16,385 nt of DNA from an uncultured Chitinophagaceae bacterium (GTDB lineage: Bacteria > Bacteroidota > Bacteroidia > Chitinophagales > Chitinophagaceae). A program made the translations under genes and the position numbers. The stretch spans positions 1-16,385 of the forward strand of contig CAMPGT010000058.1 in NCBI GenBank assembly GCA_946885665.1. Direction: 5' to 3'. Shown here in pieces: positions 7,735 to 15,500 of the stretch. Under the pieces are notes generated by a model. The model had not been told where the DNA came from, made no database searches, and saw only the letters and a program-made list of their open reading frames with translations. The first letter of the stretch is position 1. Each line of letters begins with the position of its first letter.

Positions 7735-9120
7735 ATGAACAGGAAAGAATTTTTTGCGCAGTCGGGCACACTGCTTTCATCCATGATGATAGGCAGCGCT
7801 GCCACCGAAAAACTTACGCCCACAATGAACAAACCATCCATAGAAGTCAAAAAAGTAAACGCCAATTTCGAGCGGGAGCCGCTGTATCCATACCGCTTCA
7901 AAGGAAGCGCAATTGCTGAAGCCTGGCAACCGGCAGCCTACCTTGAATCTGCATCAGGCAAAAGCGCCATCGGCCTGGGCACGCAGAGCGTGCTGTGGTC
8001 GGATGCAACGGTGTTCCTGAATCATTCCGTCAGCGGCGGCAATGCATTAATGTTTGCCTTAACAGAGCGCGCACTGCAATTGATGAAAGGCAAATCATTC
8101 ACCGACCCTGTTTCGCTGCTCGATGAACTGTTGCCGCAGCTATACGAATACGGAAAGAAAATAACCGGGAATGAAAAGCTTCGCAAAACATTTGCATTGA
8201 ACGCTCTTGTGCCGGTTGATAATGCCGCATGGCTGCTATACGCTGCCGAAAACAAAATGAAGAATTTCGACGAGATGATGCCATCGGCTTACAAACCAGG
8301 CCTTTCTCACCGGCATGAAAAAGTGGCGAGCATGCCCTCGTTCAGCGTGGGCGCAGATGTACGGCAGATAAAAGAATTCGCCGACCAGGGATATTTTATC
8401 ATGAAGCTGAAGATCGGCTCGTCGGGAACGCAGCAGGAAATGCTGGAAAAAGATATTGCCTTTTTAACGGCCGTGCACAAAGCGATTGGCCACTATGAAA
8501 CGCCTTACACGAAAAGCGGAAAAATTCCTTACTATTTCGATGCCAATGAGCGATATGATGAAAAAGAAACGTTGCTCCGTTTTCTTGACCACGCAAAAAA
8601 AATCGGCGCATACGACCAGATCGCGGTGGTAGAAGAGCCTTTTGGAGAACGAAACAAAAGTTATGTGGGCGATATCGGCATCACCATCGCTGCCGATGAA
8701 AGTGCGCACACCGTAGATGATGCTGCCGAACGCATCGAACAGGGCTACCAGGCTATTGCAGTTAAGGCAGTGGCCAAAACACTGAGCATGACAATCAAGA
8801 TCACGCAGCTTGCGCACGAGAAAAAAATTCCCTGCTTCTGCGCCGATCTTACCGTCAACCCCATACTTGTAGATTGGAACAAGAATGTGGCCGCACGCCT
8901 GGCGCCATTTCCCGGTATCACCGTTGGTCTCCAGGAAACCAACGGGCACCAATATTATAAACATTGGGACACGATGATGTCCTACCATCCGCGTGCAAAT
9001 GCCGGTTGGACGGTAACAAAGAAAGGCGTGTATGAAACCGGCAGGCAGTTTTACGAAGAAAGCGGCGGAATATTCTATCCTTCACCGCATTACACCGATT
9101 TATTTAAGGAAGAAAGCTGA
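7735..9120 (+). CDS. Enolase-superfamily protein (mandelate racemase/muconate lactonizing enzyme type) with Tat-like N-terminus
   Basis: A 461-residue protein when started at the ATG at 7735; an in-frame GTG at 7684 lies inside the hairpin repeat and is unlikely to be used. The barrel shows the superfamily motifs in order: K224-L-K226, metal ligands D269 (in YYFDANERYD), E300 (in VVEEPFGE) and D321 (in AADES), and K344 (in AIAVKAV). Lysines on both faces of the site fit racemases/epimerases and lactonizing enzymes of the MLE type, where substrates are carboxylates whose alpha-proton is removed. The N-terminus MNRKEFFAQSGTLLSSMM resembles a Tat signal with the first Arg pair changed to R3-K4, so export is plausible but unproven. 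It is longer than typical 350-380-residue members because of the leader and an insertion at about 250-265. It probably belongs with the two genes upstream. Confidence 0.85.
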   Translation: MNRKEFFAQSGTLLSSMMIGSAATEKLTPTMNKPSIEVKKVNANFEREPLYPYRFKGSAIAEAWQPAAYLESASGKSAIGLGTQSVLWSDATVFLNHSVSGGNALMFALTERALQLMKGKSFTDPVSLLDELLPQLYEYGKKITGNEKLRKTFALNALVPVDNAAWLLYAAENKMKNFDEMMPSAYKPGLSHRHEKVASMPSFSVGADVRQIKEFADQGYFIMKLKIGSSGTQQEMLEKDIAFLTAVHKAIGHYETPYTKSGKIPYYFDANERYDEKETLLRFLDHAKKIGAYDQIAVVEEPFGERNKSYVGDIGITIAADESAHTVDDAAERIEQGYQAIAVKAVAKTLSMTIKITQLAHEKKIPCFCADLTVNPILVDWNKNVAARLAPFPGITVGLQETNGHQYYKHWDTMMSYHPRANAGWTVTKKGVYETGRQFYEESGGIFYPSPHYTDLFKEES

Positions 9121-9220
9121 TTTGCGCGGTATTGTTTTTGCAACTGTTCTTCCGGTTTTATGCCGCCCATCTGTCGCGGCGATACCCGTGATATTTTCTT
9201 CAATCAAATAAACTGGTAAT

Positions 9221-9430
9221 ATGAACAAGAATAATTCAAACGATCCGCGGCACCAGGCAGACAAGGAAAACGCAGCTAAACGCGGTGACAAAGCTGACGT
9301 GGAAAAGGCACACAAGCAAGCCGATCGCGACATCGCGAATGATGCCGAATTGAGTGCACATTCTCCGAACGACGACCTCGATGAAGGAGAAAGCGCAAGA
9401 TTGGGTGAAAATGAAAACGGCCTTGCGTAA
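9221..9430 (+). CDS. Small, highly hydrophilic hypothetical protein
   Basis: A 69-residue protein starting MNKNNSNDPRHQADKENAAK. It contains no Cys, Phe, Tyr or Trp and no hydrophobic segment. It is rich in Asp, Glu, Lys, Asn and Ala, with a basic/mixed first half and an acidic tail (NDDLDEGESARLGENENG). It is probably intrinsically disordered and cytoplasmic. I do not recognise a family, although short proteins of this composition are common in Bacteroidota and some are stress-induced. It sits alone between a 100-bp spacer after the enolase-family gene and a 53-bp spacer before the AlkB-like gene. No Shine-Dalgarno sequence is visible; the bases before the ATG are AT-rich. Confidence 0.6.
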   Translation: MNKNNSNDPRHQADKENAAKRGDKADVEKAHKQADRDIANDAELSAHSPNDDLDEGESARLGENENGLA

Positions 9431-9445
9431 GATCGCATGAAACGG

Positions 9446-9475
9446 GTTGTGCGTGCCGCGTGTTCGATTAATTTG
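9446..9475 (+). promoter_or_regulatory. Candidate Bacteroidota-type promoter for the AlkB-like gene
   Basis: GTTG at 9446-9449 and TTAATTTG at 9468-9475 are separated by 18 bp. Each is one mismatch from the Bacteroidota -33 (TTTG) and -7 (TAnnTTTG) elements, and the spacing is close to the usual 19-20 bp. A transcript start about 5-7 nt downstream would fall at 9480-9482, only a few bases before the ATG at 9484, giving a leaderless or near-leaderless mRNA. The match is weak enough to arise by chance. Confidence 0.3.
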
Positions 9476-9483
9476 CACCTGTT

Positions 9484-10113
9484 ATGGTGAACGCGATAAT
9501 AGATAGAGGCCTGAACCTGCTTCCCTCGGGAGGTGAAGTATATTACATTCCCGGGGTATTCAGCCGCGATGAAAGCAATGAATATTTCAACGAGTTGTTT
9601 TCAGATGTGAGGTGGAAGCAGGAGCCGGTAAAGATATTTGGCCGCGAAATGATGCAGCCGCGCCTAACGGCATGGCATGGCGATACGGACAAGCCTTACA
9701 CGTACTCCGGGCTAACGATGGAAGCCGCTGCGTGGATCCAACCGCTGATGCGGATGAAAAAAGTTGCGGATGAATATTCAGGGGTGGTCAGCACCAGCGC
9801 TTTGTTGAATTTATATCGCGATGGCAATGATGGACTGGGTTGGCACCGCGATAATGAAAAGATGCTTGGTCCAACGCCGGTTATTGCTTCCATCAGCCTT
9901 GGCGCCGAAAGGATATTCAAGTTGAGGAGGTATGATGATAAAAAAGAAGTTATTGCTATTGTTTTGGAACCGGGCAGCTTACTCATCATGAAGGGGAAGA
10001 GCCAGCAATGCTGGGAACATTGCGTGCCGAAGTCGAAGAGCGTTAGCGGCGCGCGGATCAATGTGACGTTTAGACAACTTACTCCATCGGGCGTGCAGCG
10101 TCCGTCTTACTAA
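9484..10113 (+). CDS. AlkB-like 2-oxoglutarate/Fe(II)-dependent dioxygenase
   Basis: A 209-residue protein of the AlkB family, which repairs alkylated bases in DNA or RNA by oxidative demethylation using Fe(II), oxygen and 2-oxoglutarate. The iron-binding triad is H121-R-D123 and H179, and the 2-oxoglutarate-binding arginines are R191 and R197 (RINVTFR). The segment NLYRDGNDGLGWHRD (109-123) matches the conserved NxYxDGxDxxGWHxD block of the ALKBH2/3-like branch, and MMQPRLTAWHG (56-66) matches its substrate-side region. The length is normal for compact bacterial members. No signal peptide is present, so it is cytoplasmic. Its 3' end overlaps the convergent FUSC-like gene by 35 bp. No ada or other alkylation-response gene is visible nearby. 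The family is certain; the preferred substrate is not. Confidence 0.93.
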   Translation: MVNAIIDRGLNLLPSGGEVYYIPGVFSRDESNEYFNELFSDVRWKQEPVKIFGREMMQPRLTAWHGDTDKPYTYSGLTMEAAAWIQPLMRMKKVADEYSGVVSTSALLNLYRDGNDGLGWHRDNEKMLGPTPVIASISLGAERIFKLRRYDDKKEVIAIVLEPGSLLIMKGKSQQCWEHCVPKSKSVSGARINVTFRQLTPSGVQRPSY

Positions 10114-10630
10114 GAAAGAAGCCCATGTCGCGGCCCTTATCTATCAACAGCGTGGCGAAAAGGGAAATACTTCCACCAATCACACCGTCAAGAAACCGCA
10201 TCGCAGATGCCACCCAAATTTCAAGGTTGCTATAACCCATTGTCGAGAAGCTCACGATCAGTACCGTTACACAACCGATCTTCAGCGCGCCCTGCCATTT
10301 AAACAGCGTTACCGCAATACAAACCAGGAACAGGGCAAGGAAAATGGAAAGAAAGGAGTGCTTTAACAACATCACCGCAAATCCACCGATCACGGCCCCT
10401 ACAAAGGTGCCCAGCAAACGGTCGCGCATCAGGTTTTTCGAATTGGCTGGCAGGTCGTCAAAAACCACCACGGCCGTTACGCCCGCCCATATGCCGCTGA
10501 GATAATCGTTTGGGAAACCGAATATTGCGCTGATGGAGTACCCTGCAAAATAGCTGAGCAATATGACCGAGGCGAGAACAATTGCCCGGAAGACAATGCT
10601 CAGTTTCTCTTTTACTTCAGTTATGCTCAT
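10079..10630 (-). CDS. FUSC-like / aromatic acid exporter family membrane protein
   Basis: A 183-residue membrane protein with about six hydrophobic segments: roughly residues 14-37, 44-57, 72-90, 92-110, 115-130 and 138-163. The stretch RDRLLGTFVGAVIGG (69-83) and the later RFLDGVIGG (145-153) are typical of the FUSC/aromatic acid exporter (DUF939-like) superfamily, in which an arginine-containing RxxGTxxG element begins a helix. Only the membrane half is present; there is no long cytoplasmic domain as in full-length p-hydroxybenzoate efflux (AaeB) proteins. The substrate is unknown. The gene is convergent with the AlkB-like gene and shares 35 bp with it. An odd palindrome, ACCTTAGGT, lies directly beside its start codon (10631-10639). 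Confidence 0.75.
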   Translation of the reverse strand: MSITEVKEKLSIVFRAIVLASVILLSYFAGYSISAIFGFPNDYLSGIWAGVTAVVVFDDLPANSKNLMRDRLLGTFVGAVIGGFAVMLLKHSFLSIFLALFLVCIAVTLFKWQGALKIGCVTVLIVSFSTMGYSNLEIWVASAMRFLDGVIGGSISLFATLLIDKGRDMGFFLSKTDAARPME

Positions 10631-10887
10631 ACCTTAGGTTATCATAAGCCGTACCACTTTCAATTTGTCAGGTTGCACAGGTGTAGGTAGGCATGGCCGT
10701 TAAAATCGAATTAAAATGAACAGCACGTGCCGCCTTTTAACATTTCCAACCTACTAGGAATGGGGAACCGGGCGTTAACAAAACGATAAGTGATAATCGT
10801 TCGTTTTTTAATTATTTTTGAAGGAATCGACTGTTTTATTACATAGTTATTATTATAATCGATTAAAATTTGCTTCATACCTAAACC
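10631..10887. other. Intergenic region, AT-rich at its right end
   Basis: This is a 257-bp stretch without a confident gene between divergent units. It holds the upstream region of the FUSC-like gene (no clear promoter seen on the minus strand), an isolated palindrome GCACGTGC at 10723-10730, and from about 10795 an AT-rich tract. That tract contains a perfect TAnnTTTG match (10813-10820) and a 10-bp palindrome TAATCGATTA (10856-10865). These suggest a rightward promoter zone, but nothing further can be assigned. Confidence 0.5.
10813..10820 (+). promoter_or_regulatory. Possible -7 promoter element (TATTTTTG)
   Basis: TATTTTTG fits the Bacteroidota -7 consensus TAnnTTTG exactly and lies in an AT-rich tract 68 bp before the GTG at 10888. 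No TTTG is present at the expected position 19-20 bp upstream, so the -33 element is missing or degenerate. In an AT-rich tract such a match can occur by chance. Confidence 0.25.
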
Positions 10888-11256
10888 GTGAACACTAAAA
10901 GCATCGTACAAATACTCGTTTGTATCCTGTTGGGGTACGTGGTCAGGGCCACGGAAGCCGCCAATTGTTACCCCGTTCTTGCAAAACATTTTCCCGGACT
11001 AACCATCGCAGAAGGTGGCAATGTGACGGCAAAACCTGCGGACGGGCAGATGTTCAGCAGCCAGCCGCCGCCCAAAAAGGACATAAAAATCAAGGCACGG
11101 TTCCGGCCCTCTTCCAACTTCCCTACGACCTTCGCGGTTCCCGTAGAGAATAATTCGGGCAACTGGAATTACCTGACGAAAACCCTGGACAATCAGGGTA
11201 AATATTGGATACCTCCTTTTTATTACATTTTCCTCTTCAGGCTAACGCTCTTCTGA
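10888..11256 (+). CDS. Possible small secreted protein of unknown function
   Basis: A 122-codon frame with a GTG start. It begins MNTKSIVQILVCILLGYVV followed by RATEA-A, which reads as a signal peptide with a plausible cleavage site near residue 24. The middle (GGNVTAKPADGQMFSSQPPP, then KKDIKIKARFRP) is polar and proline-rich. Third codon positions are GC-rich and resemble those of neighbouring genes, which supports coding. The last 15 residues (PPFYYIFLFRLTLF) switch abruptly to hydrophobic and aromatic, as if the frame had been shifted or truncated near 11210. I recognise no family. An AT-rich promoter-like zone lies upstream. It could equally be a decayed gene or a chance frame. Confidence 0.4.
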   Translation: MNTKSIVQILVCILLGYVVRATEAANCYPVLAKHFPGLTIAEGGNVTAKPADGQMFSSQPPPKKDIKIKARFRPSSNFPTTFAVPVENNSGNWNYLTKTLDNQGKYWIPPFYYIFLFRLTLF

Positions 11257-11372
11257 GCCTTCATCGAAATCCTCATTTAAGATTGGTTTTAATGTGCATG
11301 CCCTGTTCTTAATCTTTGAGGCATGCCTGCAGCACAGCTATTTATTGAAGTTATTATTAAACGTATATCGGG
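11257..11372. other. Upstream region of the RND efflux operon
   Basis: This 116-bp spacer before the adaptor gene holds the paired GCATGCC sites described separately and an AT-rich segment directly before the ATG at 11373. No Shine-Dalgarno sequence is evident. Between the paired sites lies TAATCTTTG, similar to the -7 motif TAnnTTTG but with one base too many between its halves. It is the most likely place for the operon promoter. Confidence 0.4.
11296..11327. promoter_or_regulatory. Paired GCATGCC sites, possible operator of the efflux operon
   Basis: GCATGCC occurs at 11296-11302 and again at 11321-11327. Because GCATGC is itself a palindrome, the two sites also form an inverted repeat (GCATGCC and GGCATGC, 17 bp apart). 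Their centres are 25 bp apart, between two and two and a half helical turns. They flank a near -7-like TAATCTTTG and lie 46-77 bp before the adaptor start. This arrangement fits an operator for a dimeric regulator, but no regulator gene is encoded beside it. Confidence 0.35.
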
Positions 11373-12491
11373 ATGAAAAAGGTCCATTTTATTTATTTAC
11401 TGTCAGCAGTGTATTTGACAGGATGTTTTGCCAAGGGAAATGTAAAAACCGAAGAAAAGGCGCTGGAGTTGCCCGTGTTGAAGCTGGAGCCGGTGGATAC
11501 GGTGCTGCATAAATCATATGTGGCCACCATTAATGCCTGCCAGAATGTGGAGCTGCGCGCCAAAGCATCGGGCTTCCTCGAACAGATATTAGTGGATGAG
11601 GGTGAGTTCGTAAAAAAAGGGCAGCTACTGTTTAGGCTGAACGACGCAGAGTTTAAAGTGCAGATGTCGGAGGCAACGGCGTTCCTGTCGAGCGCGAAGG
11701 CCGAGGCAAAAGCTGCCGAAGTCGAAGCCGGCAGGGTGAAGACGCTGGTTGACAAAAGTATCGTCTCTCCTTCTGAGCTTGACCTGGCAAAGGCGCGGCT
11801 GGCCGCGGCCAACGCGAAAATCGAGGAAGCAAAGGCACGCGAGGAGAAGGCGCGCATCCGCCTGTCGTACACGGCGGTTCGCGCACCTTTCGACGGCATC
11901 ATCGACCGCATTCCGCATAAGCTTGGCAGTTTGATAGCCGAGGGCACATTGTTGACAACCGCGTCAGACATCAAGACGATGCATGCTTACTTCAAAGTGT
12001 CGGAAAGAGAATACCTGAATTTCATCAAGAGCGGAAAAGCAGGGGAGAGGCTTGGCCAGTCTGTCGGCCTCATCCTCGCCGATGGAGCATCGTATGATTT
12101 CAAGGGCCGCATCGAAACGATGGAAGGCGAATTTGAGCCGGGCACAGGGTCCATCGCGTTTCGCGCCAGCTTTCCTAACCCCCACCGTTTGTTGAAACAC
12201 GGCGCCAGCGGAAAGATCAAGCTCACATCAGTAGTTACCGATGCATTGATGATCCCGCAAAAAGCCGTATTCGAGATCCAGGATAAGAACTATGTATTTG
12301 TTATCAACAAAGACAATACAGTGAACATGAAAAGCTTTGAACCCGATGCGCATGTGGAAGATTTCATTCTTGTAAAGTCGGGGCTCTCGGCCAACGACAA
12401 CATCATTTATGAAGGTGTGCAAAACGTAAAGGAGGGATATAAGATCATTCCGCGTTTCATCACGATGGATAGTTTGCTGGCAGGTAGCTAA
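11373..12491 (+). CDS. RND efflux periplasmic adaptor lipoprotein (AcrA/MexA-like)
   Basis: A 372-residue membrane fusion protein that links an RND pump to an outer-membrane channel. The N-terminus MKKVHFIYLLSAVYLTGC has a good lipobox (L-T-G-C18), so it should be lipid-anchored on the periplasmic side. The first lipoyl half is at about residues 62-92 (ASGFLEQILVDEGEFVKKGQ). A long Ala/Glu/Lys-rich alpha-hairpin runs from about 93 to 163. The second lipoyl half is at about 166-197 (YTAVRAPFDGIIDRI, then GSLIAEGTLL). Beta-barrel and membrane-proximal domains follow (about 200-370), including IPQKAVFEIQDKNYVFVI. The length and order match the AcrA/MexA family. It is the first gene of the operon, 43 bp before the pump gene. 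The exported compounds cannot be predicted. Confidence 0.93.
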   Translation: MKKVHFIYLLSAVYLTGCFAKGNVKTEEKALELPVLKLEPVDTVLHKSYVATINACQNVELRAKASGFLEQILVDEGEFVKKGQLLFRLNDAEFKVQMSEATAFLSSAKAEAKAAEVEAGRVKTLVDKSIVSPSELDLAKARLAAANAKIEEAKAREEKARIRLSYTAVRAPFDGIIDRIPHKLGSLIAEGTLLTTASDIKTMHAYFKVSEREYLNFIKSGKAGERLGQSVGLILADGASYDFKGRIETMEGEFEPGTGSIAFRASFPNPHRLLKHGASGKIKLTSVVTDALMIPQKAVFEIQDKNYVFVINKDNTVNMKSFEPDAHVEDFILVKSGLSANDNIIYEGVQNVKEGYKIIPRFITMDSLLAGS

Positions 12492-12534
12492 CGAAGAAAG
12501 AGAAAGAAACATCCCTGGATTCAAAATTAAAGAC

Positions 12535-15500
12535 ATGCTTGAATTGTTTATCAGGCGGCCCGTGTTGTCGCTGGTTATTTCGTTGTTGGTCGTATTGCTG
12601 GGAGTGCTTGCCTTATTCAGGCTGCCTGTAACGCAATTTCCCGATATCGTTCCGCCTTCGGTTGTGGTTACCGCAAGCTACAACGGCGCAAACGCCAGCG
12701 TTTGTGCCAAGGCGGTAGCAACACCGCTCGAGCGTGCCATCAACGGCGTGCCGGGCATGACGTACATGAACTCTGTAAGCAGCAACAATGGCGTTACCCT
12801 GATACAGATATTTTTTGAGGTGGGCACCGACCCCGACCAGGCGGCGGTGAACGTGCAGAACCGCGTAACAACGGTGCTCGATGAATTGCCGGAAGAAGTG
12901 ATCAAGGCCGGCGTCACCACCGAGAAGGAAGTGAACAGCATGCTTCTCTATCTGAACGTGATGAGCCGCGACAGCACCGTAGACGAAGAGTTCATTTACA
13001 ATTTTACGGACATCAACATCCTGCAGGAACTGAAACGTATCGATGGCGTGGGTTTTGTTGACATCATGGGCGCGCGCGACTACTCCATGCGCGTATGGCT
13101 TAAGCCCGACAAGCTGCTTTCTTACAATATTTCGACAGAAGAAATTATTGATGCGCTGCGGCAGCAGAACATCGAAGCCGCTCCCGGCGTAACAGGCGAG
13201 AACTCCGGTAAAGACAGCCAGGCCAAACAATACGTGCTGACCTACACCGGTAAGTTCAATACCCCCGAGCAATACCGGAACGTTGTATTGCGCGCCGACA
13301 ACGACGGATCCATATTGCGACTGAAGGATGTGGCCGAAGTTGAATTTGGAACCGTTAGCTACGACATGGTGTCGAAGACCGACGGCCGTCCCTCTGCATC
13401 GATCATGGTGAAGCAACGGCCGGGTTCGAATGCGCAGGAGGTGATCACGAACATCAAGGAGAAAATGCAGGAACTCGAGGCCACTACGTTCCCTCCGGGT
13501 ATGATCTACAATTATGCGTACGACGTTTCGCGTTTCCTTGATGCAAGTATTCATGAAGTGCTGCGTACATTGGTCGAGGCATTTATCCTCGTATTTATCG
13601 TGGTGTTTATTTTCCTGCAGGATTTTCGTTCAACCCTCATCCCGGCGCTCGCCGTACCGGTTGCATTGGTGGGTACTCTTGCCTTTATGCAGATGCTGGG
13701 CTTCTCCATCAATATACTTACCCTTTTTGCACTGGTGCTGGCCATTGGTATTGTGGTGGACAATGCCATTGTTGTGGTGGAGGCCGTGCATCTCAAGATG
13801 AACCGGTACCACATGAATGCGATGGACGCGACCATCCTTGCCATGAAGGAGATCGGCAACGCCATTGTTGCCATTACCCTAGTCATGGCGGCAGTATTCG
13901 TACCTGTCGCGTTTCTTTCCGGACCCGTCGGCGTTTTCTACCGGCAGTTTTCATTGACACTGGCAATGGCCATTGTGATTTCGGGTATCAACGCGCTTAC
14001 TTTAACGCCTGCGCTTTGTGCGCTGCTGTTGAAGCATACCCCCGCCGGCAGGGAAAAGCCAGGTTTAATGCAGCGCTTTTATGCAGCATTTAATAAAGGC
14101 TATGATAAAACAGAAAAGAATTATGGCCGCATGGTGGGATGGATGGCGGGCAGGCGGCTGGTGACCGTGTTAATACTGGTGGTTTTTTGTCTTATTACCT
14201 GGGGCACCGCAAGTCTGTTGCCTTCCGGATTTATTCCGGCAGAAGACCAGGGAATGATTTACGTGAACGTGACCACGCCGCCCGGCTCAACAGTGGAGCG
14301 TACGGAAGAAGTGCTCAGTTCGATCCAGCGGGCCATTGGCAGTGATGAAAGCATCGAAAACATCAGCACGCTCGCTGGTTACAGCCTCATGAGCGACGTT
14401 ACCGGTGCATCGTACGGGATGGCCATGATCAACTTAAAAAGCTGGGACGAAAGAACACGTTCGGTACCCGAACTGATAGCAGTGTACCGCGAAAAAACAA
14501 AGCTCATTGCGGATGCGGCGATAGACTTTTTTGAACCGCCAACCGTGCCGGGATTTGGTAATGCCGGCGGTTTCGAACTGCGGTTGCTGAATAAAAACCG
14601 TAATACCGATCTGGCGGCTACTGCAAAAGTGTCTGAAGACTTCCTGCACGCATTGAATATGCACCCGGCATTGGAAGGCGCCTTCAGCAGTTTCGATCCT
14701 AATTTTCCGCAGTACCTCATTCATATCGACCAGGAGATGGCTGCGAAGCAAGGTGTATCGATTGAAAGGGCAATGACCACATTGCAAACCCTGCTTGGCA
14801 GTTATTACGCCACCAATTTTATCCGCTTCGGGCAAATGTATAAAGTGATGCTGCAGGCATTGCCCGAATACCGCGCCACGCCCGAGGATGTTCTGAAATT
14901 ATATGTAAAGAATGATAAAGGAGAGATGGTGCCCTATGCCAATTTCATTCGCATGGAAAAAGTGTTTGGTCCCGAGCAGATCACTCGCTACAACATGTAC
15001 ACTGCGGCGATGATCAACGGCGATGCTGCCGAGGGATATACCAGCGGCGAGGCCATTGAGGCCATTCGCCAGGTCGCCGACAGCACGCTGCCGCGCGGCT
15101 ATACCTACGAATGGAGCGGAATGACGCGCGAACAGATCATTTCGGGTAACCAGGCGGTTTTCATTTTTATCATCTGCCTTGTATTCGTTTACCTGTTGTT
15201 GGCTGCACAGTACGAAAGCTTTGCATTGCCGCTGGCAGTAATACTTTCATTGCCGGCCGGCACTGCAGGAGCGTTTGGGCTGCTCTTATTAGCCGGGCTT
15301 GAAAACAATATCTATGCACAGGTGGCGCTGGTCATGCTTATCGGGTTGCTGGGAAAGAATGCAATTCTTATCGTTGAGTTTGCCATCCAGCGGCGCAAAG
15401 AAGGCTTGCCAGCATTGGCGGCTGCGCGCGAAGCGGCTGTGTCGAGACTGCGGCCGATACTGATGACATCCTTCGCGTTTATTGCGGGATTAATTCCGCT

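Noticed and set aside
9162..9180. GCCGC/GCGGC stem-loop after the enolase-superfamily gene as a terminator
   Set aside because: The stem is only 5 bp, the loop 9 nt, and no T-run follows directly, so it falls short of an intrinsic terminator.
10723..10730. Palindrome GCACGTGC as an operator of the FUSC-like gene
   Set aside because: It is a single 8-bp palindrome about 90 bp upstream with no promoter beside it, which is too little to support a regulatory claim.
10711..10989. A 92-codon minus-strand frame in the region before the efflux operon
   Set aside because: It crosses the AT-rich promoter-like zone, shows no signal or domain, and its codon use changes along its length.
11239..11260. 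AGGCT/AGCCT hairpin at the end of the 10888-11256 frame
   Set aside because: The stem is 5 bp with a 12-nt loop and no T-tract, and could easily be chance.
11393..11974. A 193-codon minus-strand frame opposite the adaptor gene
   Set aside because: Its Ser/Ala-rich translation mirrors the Ala/Glu/Lys-rich hairpin of the adaptor, so it is a shadow.
12613..13554. A 313-codon open frame on the minus strand inside the RND pump gene
   Set aside because: It lies opposite strongly conserved pump sequence, has a His/Val-rich composition without recognisable domains, and is best explained as a by-product of the codon use of the pump gene.
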